The notes under the pieces are model-generated. The model saw only the letters and a list, made by a program, of their open reading frames with translations, had not been told where the DNA came from and did not search any database. Made by a program: the position numbers and the translations under genes. Positions 58,532 through 64,000 of a stretch of DNA of 64,000 bases are shown here, piece by piece. The DNA is from Paraescarpia echinospica (lineage: Eukaryota > Annelida > Polychaeta > Sabellida > Siboglinidae): positions 28,391,328 to 28,455,327 of the forward strand of contig CM034541.1 of the NCBI GenBank assembly GCA_020002185.1. Direction: 5' to 3'. The number at the start of each line of letters is the position of its first letter. Within the stretch, counting starts at the first letter, position 1.

Positions 58532-58885
58532 TTGGTTTACAGTCATTCGCTGCCATTCCACCAGAGGGCAGGTCTGTCTCACTGACAGGGGGCGAGACAC
58601 AGATGTGTGGAATATCAAAGGCTGTGTTGTTTGGTGTCGCCTCCGAGTGGGAGGGGTTGGTACTGCGGGGTTGTGTCTGATGGGGCTGGCGACGGTAGTA
58701 CCGCTGGTAGTGGTATCGACTACGCTGGCTGTCATGCCGGGCATTCTTGCGGTACCGCCTGCTGTGGGGTAATCCTGAGCCGGTATTGCTGTCACCATGG
58801 TGACGGTCAAAGTTCATGCGCATGCAGCGACCCGGGTACATGTCATCGTCATCTGTGTCATCATCGTCTTCTATGATGACATCGT
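58532..58885 (-). CDS. Possible internal exon Y (minus strand), acidic/Arg-Tyr-rich product
   Basis: A 354-bp segment on the minus strand with donor CCAA|GTAAGTG (full consensus) and an acceptor GACGTGTCACAG that has a weak pyrimidine tract. It encodes about 118 residues: an acidic run (DVIIEDDDDTDDDDMYPGR), a basic Arg/Tyr/His stretch (RRYRKNARHDSQRSRYHYQR), then a Pro/Ser/Thr part (HICVSPPVSETDLPSGG). A stop precedes the acceptor and the frame closes shortly after the donor, so splicing is required. It looks like a disordered, intracellular-type region; no family is recognised. Other frames are open too because of GC content, which lowers certainty. The lead phase fits the segment at 59816-59944. 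Confidence 0.45.
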
Positions 58886-58889
58886 CTGT

Positions 58890-59815
58890 GACACGTCAAA
58901 TAAACCTCCGTGTAGCTCTGCTAATTTATTCAAGTTGTTATGCTTACAATTATTTTAACAAAATTAGAAAGAAAGATTGAAAGGACATTTTTTTTTAAAT
59001 TCATCATTCAAATAATGTCTACATCTTTTGAATTGTGATTCTAGGACGCTACTGGATATAAACGTCTTACAATCACCATTTCCATGTGTAGAACACGTAT
59101 GGTTCACATATTAACCCCCAAGAGTTTCTCGAGATCGAGAGTATACTCTGTTATGCTGCAATTTCTTTTTTCCGTGTTTCCATTTGCAACCAAATAAACA
59201 CAGTTAATTCATTTTTATTAATAAATAAACAAAACATTGCTACACTAGTTTATTGACACAAAACAAATGTACGCATTTAATGCAAGGACAAATCCAGAGA
59301 GGGTAGTCTGGGGGGCATAAAAACCTTCACTGGCGTCCGATCCGAATGGTGCAGAAAATTTTTCACTGATGTAACTGCAGCTTCTCCGCTGCCTAGGCTC
59401 GACTAGTGACATCAAAAGATGGGGAGTGTTGTTTAAATTGTTTACGCTGCCACACCGCCGTGATTTCACCTTACTGTAACCTGAACGAGGCTACATTCAA
59501 AAGGTCTAAGGGGGAGGGAGGGGCACAGTCACATGGGCTCATTGAAAAAGGTCTACCGGCACACCAAATTCCAAAGGTCTGGGGGGCATGTGCCCCAGGC
59601 TCCCATGGATCTGCCTATGTAATGTGTCATTAGGCCTTAGGGTAAGACAGAGATGGAGGCAAGCCCCATGAAAGAATGGAGAATCACAGACGTCTTTGGA
59701 ATATTGTCAATAGCTAATAGACCAGCTGGAAAAAGGTGTAAATTCTGTAAAATGATTTGGGCAGTGGCATCATGAGCAGGATATGCAAATTGGAGAACTA
59801 GATGAGGTTGCGTAC
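58890..59815. other. No gene recognised; possible dispersed repeat
   Basis: 59290-59630 has low-complexity GGGGGGCAT phrases at two places (59308 and 59580) and CCCATGGATCTGCCTATGTA, wording typical of old interspersed repeats, but I could not delimit an element. Confidence 0.4.
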
Positions 59816-59944
59816 CGACTGTGAATGCACTGAGCCGACTCAATGGTGACTTCCTGGGCTGGACGGCCTGTGAGGGAGAAGTCATCCTTGTGTGGAGTAG
59901 ACAGACGTCATCCTCTGGATCAAACACCATAGTGTGACACACCG
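59816..59944 (-). CDS. Possible exon X (minus strand), unknown product
   Basis: A 129-bp segment on the minus strand, with acceptor-like TATTCTTTGTTGGTGAAAGTTAAG before 59944 and a weaker donor TCG|GTACGC after 59816. It encodes about 42 residues: CHTMVFDPEDDVCLLHTR, then MTSPSQAVQPRKSPLSRLSA and FTV. An ATG at 59930 could also be a start codon. It ends in phase 1, and joining to 58885 restores a complete Asp codon leading into the acidic run of segment Y. The frame continues open past the donor for about 60 codons, so the donor choice is inference. Confidence 0.35.
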
Positions 59945-59964
59945 CTTAACTTTCACCAACAAAG

Positions 59965-60255
59965 AATATACAGAGTCTATAGAAGTCTAGTGTGTTTGTA
60001 CAATTCTGTAGAAATTAATGTGGTGTTAATCTTTTTAGAATTCTATAGAATATTTTACAGAATTTCCATAACATAAATTTCTGTAGAATTCCATAGAATA
60101 TTCTATAGAATTGTTATGACCACATATATTTTTTATAGAATTATTATATTGCAACACATCTTCTATAGAACATCTTCCACAAAATTCCTATAGAATATAT
60201 CCTATATATATATATTCTACAGATATTCTATAGAATTCTTTGTTAAGGGTAGAAC
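59965..60255 (+). repeat. TTCTATAGAA-rich old repeat, copy 2 (no insertion)
   Basis: Many copies of the palindrome TTCTATAGAA and close variants within 290 bp, ending in TTTGTTAAGGG. It is the unfilled relative of 56975-58440 and confirms where the Tigger-like element landed there. Confidence 0.8.
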
Positions 60256-60454
60256 AAATCTTATACATGCAAAATCTTGTTGTTTATATTATAAAATCAT
60301 GTTAGAAATATATGGTGTATGTACATATCTATACATGCAGGCACAGATCCTTATGCCCACTCTACCTTTTGTTTGAACAGTCCTTAATAGAACATTCTGT
60401 TGGAGAGGTTATTTGTGACTCCATATCCAAGGAGATCTGCATGCCTTCATTCCG

Positions 60455-60990
60455 CAGCTGGAGGTTTTTGGTGAGCTTAAAAAAAGGTGCAGTTGGAGGT
60501 TTTTGGTGAGCTTCAAGGAGGGTGCAGTTGGAGGTTGTCGGTGAGCTTCAAGGAGGGTGCAGTTGGAGGTTTTGGTGAGCTTCAAGGAGGGTGCAGTTGT
60601 AGGTTTTGGTGAGCTTCAAGGAGGGTGCAGTTGGAGGTTTTGGTGAGCTTCAAGGAGAGTGCAGTTTGAGGTTTTGGTGAGCTTCAAGGAGGGTGCAGTT
60701 GGAGGTTTTGGTGAGCTTCAAGGAGGGTGCAGTTGGAGGTTTTGGTGAGCTTCAAGGAGGGTGCAGTTGGAGGTTTTGGTGAGCTTCAAGGAGGGTGCAG
60801 ATGGAGGTTTTGGTGAGCTTCAAGGAGGGTGCAGCTGGAGGTTTTGGTGAGCTTCAAGGAGGGTGCAGCTGGAGGTTTTGGTGTGCTTCAAGGAGGGTGC
60901 AGCTGGAGGTTTTGGTGAGCTTCAAGGAGGGTGCAGTTGGAGGTTTTGGTGAGCTTCAAGGAGGGTGCAGTTGGAGTTTTGGTGAGCTTG
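60455..60990 (+). repeat. 34-bp tandem array, about 15 units
   Basis: The unit is GGAGGTTTTGGTGAGCTTCA followed by AGGAGGGTGCAGTT, with AGCTGG and AGATGG variants clustered at 60800-60915. The first units have an extra T (GGTTTTTGG). Open frames are artefacts. Confidence 0.95.
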
Positions 60991-61032
60991 AAATTCTTTA
61001 AAATTATGGTTGGCTATGCCCGTCCCAATTTG

Positions 61033-61300
61033 GTCAATATTAATAATAATAATTGCTTTATTTGCAGACTTCATACAAAATACAAGTACATTATCTTGGT
61101 TCTATAGTTGTGCTATAAACAATAGTTAATGTACAGAATGAGATATCATAGTTATATCACCCATCAACAAAATGTACATACAGGGAATTAAACCAGAACT
61201 TCCAGAATGTAAACATGTATTTCATTTAACTGTAAACAAACATTTCACCATTTTGGTTTGCAATTCCTTTTTTAAATTTATCAGTGAGTAGTTTTTGTTA
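61033..61300 (-). mobile_element. Probable LINE 3' end on the minus strand
   Basis: On the minus strand the sequence ends ...CAAATAAAGCAATTATTATT and ATTAATATTG, a typical (ATT)n LINE terminus. Only untranslated 3' sequence seems present; no RT peptide was recognised upstream (towards 61300), so the left boundary and the class are uncertain. Confidence 0.5.
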
Positions 61301-61429
61301 GAATGACTGAGAAATGTATGCTTTGGTATGTTCTATCTAACATTTTGATACATGTGACCAGCCACGGTAATGCAAGTATTAACTTAAGTCACAAATTTGT
61401 GAAACAAGTTTTCAGTTGTTTTATTCCAC

Positions 61430-61800
61430 AGATGATGATCTTTAAAATTATATCTAATCTGTTTAAATTTCTTCAGTAGTTTTTTATTTATTGCTAAAAT
61501 TTAAGCACTTTAAAAATTAAACGTTTTGAGAAACGAGGCAATTTTAATGCACATTCCTTATTGTTTCTTAATCTATGATTTCGTAAATGGATGCATTTTT
61601 ATTAGTTTTGGATTGTTTGTCGATGGAAATAAACCAGACAGTTAAAGATGAGTGGACAAGGTGAGCAATTTTGCAAAATCACAAAATTTATGGAACATGA
61701 CGGAAGCTATTTCTGGCTCGTTTCCAAATAGATCCGTGCAACTTAACACCCAGTTCACTGTGGCGGGTTATATGTGTGATTTGAGGTATATATTATCATC
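61430..61800 (+). repeat. Dispersed repeat family Q, copy 2
   Basis: Contains TTCTTCAGTAGTTTTTTATT, TATTGCTAAAATTTAA, CGTAAATGGATGCATTTTTA, ATAAACCAGACA and the ending CAACTTAACACCCAGTTCAC + TGTGGCGGGT. Relatives are 370-690 and 63230-63540. Confidence 0.65.
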
Positions 61801-63229
61801 CAACACTGCACCTAACAGCAACATAACACCGTCACGGACTGCTACATCCACTAACCTCCCGTGAACAATTTGGTTTTGTTTTTGTTTATTTCAGATGGAT
61901 AGTCATATTTGTGAAAGATTTTGCTATCTCTTGGATGGTGGTTTTGTATAATTTGGAATTGAAACAAATATAAGAGTCACAATTCACCAAAGCACTGGTT
62001 TTGGGAACAATATTCAAATTTTGCGTCATTTAAGACATAAGCATAAGAGTGGGAGAAGTGTTATACTCGAACAAAACTAACACATATAGCTACGATGCTT
62101 TCACCGACTCGCATAGGGTGATGGCAATAGTGCGTTTTATCTTTGCACTTTGAGACAAAAGATTATCGACCCATAACAAAATAAATCTTTATTTTGTAAG
62201 TACAGGCATATGAGAAAGGTATAACTCTTCAAAATAAACGCAACGTGTCAATGATGTATGTTCCTCTACATTATTTGGATTGCAAGATGGCACACATTCG
62301 GAATTTGCCAACAATGCATGGATTAGTGCAGTATTTCGAGCAGATCTGACGACCTAATGGGTAAGACTGCCAACAGACAGGCACCCAGACAGAAGAACAA
62401 CAGCACATCTAGATCAATACATGGAAATGTCAGTGGAGAATGTTTCTCAAGAGAAGAATAAAGAGGGTTTGTGCTGTGATTACATGGCGACCTTTTATAG
62501 CCCTCTTAGTGGACACTGGGCAGTACAGTGGCGACATCTGGTGATCAACACATAAAGAAATCAGAAAAACTGTTGCATATAAAATGGGTCATTATCTTTG
62601 TATAGGTTCATGGTAGAGGGATGAAATGGAGAGACAATATAGTTGTAATCAATCTATGTTCTCTAAGACTTAAAGAGATAAATTAACATATCAGACTACA
62701 GTATTGATGTGCAGTGGTTGAATTGTTTAATAGCATCGCTGGCAGTTAACGTATTCACATATATCAGTAACCGTAGCATACTTTGTAGATGAAACATGAT
62801 TTAGTAATTTGGGATGCAACATGACAGGATGCATTTTGCTTTTATAACTTCTGGAGGAAAAGATCACAGAATTTGACAAGTTTTGGCAAAAATAAATATT
62901 TAAAAACTTATTTTCAAAAGATTCAAAATACCAATTTCCACCCAGCAGAGAGTAAGGTAAATGTAAACAATAACACCCATGACCATTTCCTTGAATCTGG
63001 AACAAACTAATGACACCAAATCTTATTTAGCCATTTCTGTAGTTATTAACAACTATTACGGTTAATGGTAGATATCACTATTACAAAAGCCATGAATCCT
63101 CTTTATGGCAGATATCTGGGAGATCATTTTGATTATTAACCTATCACAGCTGCTAATCACAATGTAAGTAGTACATGTGACCTACCACCGCAAAATAGTG
63201 AAATGGATTTTTGTGCCTTTTTGGATTCC
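61801..63229. other. No gene recognised
   Basis: Unique AT-rich sequence. The part at 62270-62540 looks compositionally like old coding DNA (possibly a decayed transposon) but gave no recognisable peptide in either strand. Confidence 0.5.
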
Positions 63230-63540
63230 ACAGAATTTTAAAAAATAACTTAGTTAGTGAAATATCTTCAGTACTTAGTTTTTTATTTATTGCTAAAATT
63301 GTAACAAACTTTAAAAAGCAACATTTTGAAAAAAAATAGGTCATTTTGATTTGATTCAGTTGATTCACAAAAGCTTGCATTTTATCAATTTTGCTTTGTG
63401 TCGACGAAAATAAGCTGGACAATTATAAGTTATGCATTTCTGCCAAAATCACAACATTGATGGAACATAACGTTTACAGCTATTTTTGCCTTGTATGTAG
63501 AACAGGCCTGAGGAACTTAACACCAGGTTCACTGTTGCGT
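63230..63540 (+). repeat. Dispersed repeat family Q, copy 3, continuous with a minisatellite
   Basis: Contains TTCAGTACTTAGTTTTTTAT, TTATTGCTAAAATTGTAA, TTTCTGCCAAAATCAC and the ending GGAACTTAACACCAGGTTCA + CTGTTGCGTGTCAC. The ending is the first unit of the array that follows. Confidence 0.7.
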
Positions 63541-64000
63541 GTCACAGAACAGGCCAGTGGACCTGAACACCTGGTTCACTGTTGTGGGTCACAGAACAGG
63601 CCTGAGGAACTTAACACTTGGTTCACTGTAGTGGGTCATAGAACAGGCCTGAGGGACTTAACACCAGGTTCACTGTCGCGGGTCACAGAACAGGCCTGAG
63701 GGACTTAACACTTGGTTCACTGTAGTGGGTCATAGAACAGGCCTGAGGGACTTAACAACAGGTTCACTGTCGCGGGTCACAGAACAGGCCAGTGGGACTG
63801 AACACCTGGTTCACTGTCATGGGTCACAGAATAGGCCCGAGGGACTTAACACCCTGTTGGTTCACTGTCGCGGGTCACAGAACAGGCCAGTGGGACTGAA
63901 CACCTGATTCACTGTCGTGGGTCACAGAACAGGCTTGGAGGACTTAACACCCGGTTCACTGTCGCGGGTCACAGAACAGGCCTGAGGGACTTAACACCTG
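63500..64000 (+). repeat. ~47-bp tandem array, about 11 units, running off the window
   Basis: The unit is AGAACAGGCCTGAGGGACTT + AACACCAGGTTCACTGTCGC + GGGTCAC. Alternatives are CCAGTGGGACTGAACACC in place of CCTGAGGGACTTAACACC, GTAGTGGGTCATAG, and one unit with an extra TGTTGG. It continues past position 64000. The unit equals the terminal part of repeat family Q. Confidence 0.95.

Noticed and set aside
62270..62540. Decayed transposase
   Set aside because: Composition hinted at old coding sequence, but no motif could be read in either strand.

Overview
This is a non-coding-looking, repeat-saturated piece of an animal genome, most likely a marine invertebrate. No bacterial gene, operon, rRNA, functional tRNA or CRISPR array is visible. 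The animal assignment rests on several CR1/L2-type LINE remnants with ORF1 esterase, endonuclease and reverse transcriptase pieces, an RTE-like LINE tail, a pogo/Tigger-type DNA transposon present twice, tRNA-headed SINE-like sequence, and exon-like segments with GT-AG splice signals. I cannot name the species or phylum from the sequence alone.

Layout. 1-3.4 kb: old dispersed repeats and a GGGA polypurine tract. 3.47-6.8 kb: a 52-bp satellite. 6.8-9.4 kb: AT-rich unique sequence. 9.44-11.3 kb: a perfect 42-bp palindrome, a 92-bp array and a 40-bp GACA-rich array. 11.8-15.3 kb: an 18-bp array split by a CR1-like LINE, then a 57-bp array. 16.87-18.09 kb: Tigger-like element copy 1. 18.9-22.8 kb: a 38-bp array. 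24-25.7 kb: one exon-like segment and a 604-bp inverted-repeat transposon. 26.6-33.2 kb: 20-bp, TCTG-rich, 15-bp, 33-bp and 39-bp arrays with an L2/CR1 fragment. 37.4-38.2 kb: a TG/CA tract with a SINE-like head and a 43-bp array. 40.4-43.6 kb: a 35-bp array that seems to have grown out of the last codons of a LINE. 45.3-49.4 kb: four stacked LINE remnants. 49.4-51.4 kb: a 37-bp array, a 34-bp array and a third CR1 copy. 53.9-56.95 kb: three GA-rich arrays around a 1000-N assembly gap. 57.17-58.39 kb: Tigger-like copy 2 in inverted orientation. 60.4-61.0 kb and 63.5-64.0 kb: 34-bp and ~47-bp arrays. By rough addition, about 23-24 kb of the 63 kb of called sequence is tandem repeat.

Genes. No complete host gene can be read. 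Four short open segments on the minus strand (59816-59944, 58532-58885, 51536-51722, 39967-40153) have plausible splice sites. Two of the three joins between them keep phase, so they could be internal exons of one host gene running right to left through this repeat-rich region. No known domain is recognised in them. One further exon-like segment lies on the plus strand at 24048-24226. All gene models here are inference and need transcript evidence.

How the parts relate. The window records how transposons and minisatellites interact: a LINE inside a minisatellite, minisatellites whose units match the ends of dispersed elements, a DNA transposon nested in an older repeat whose unfilled relative is still present, and several arrays with higher-order periodicity.
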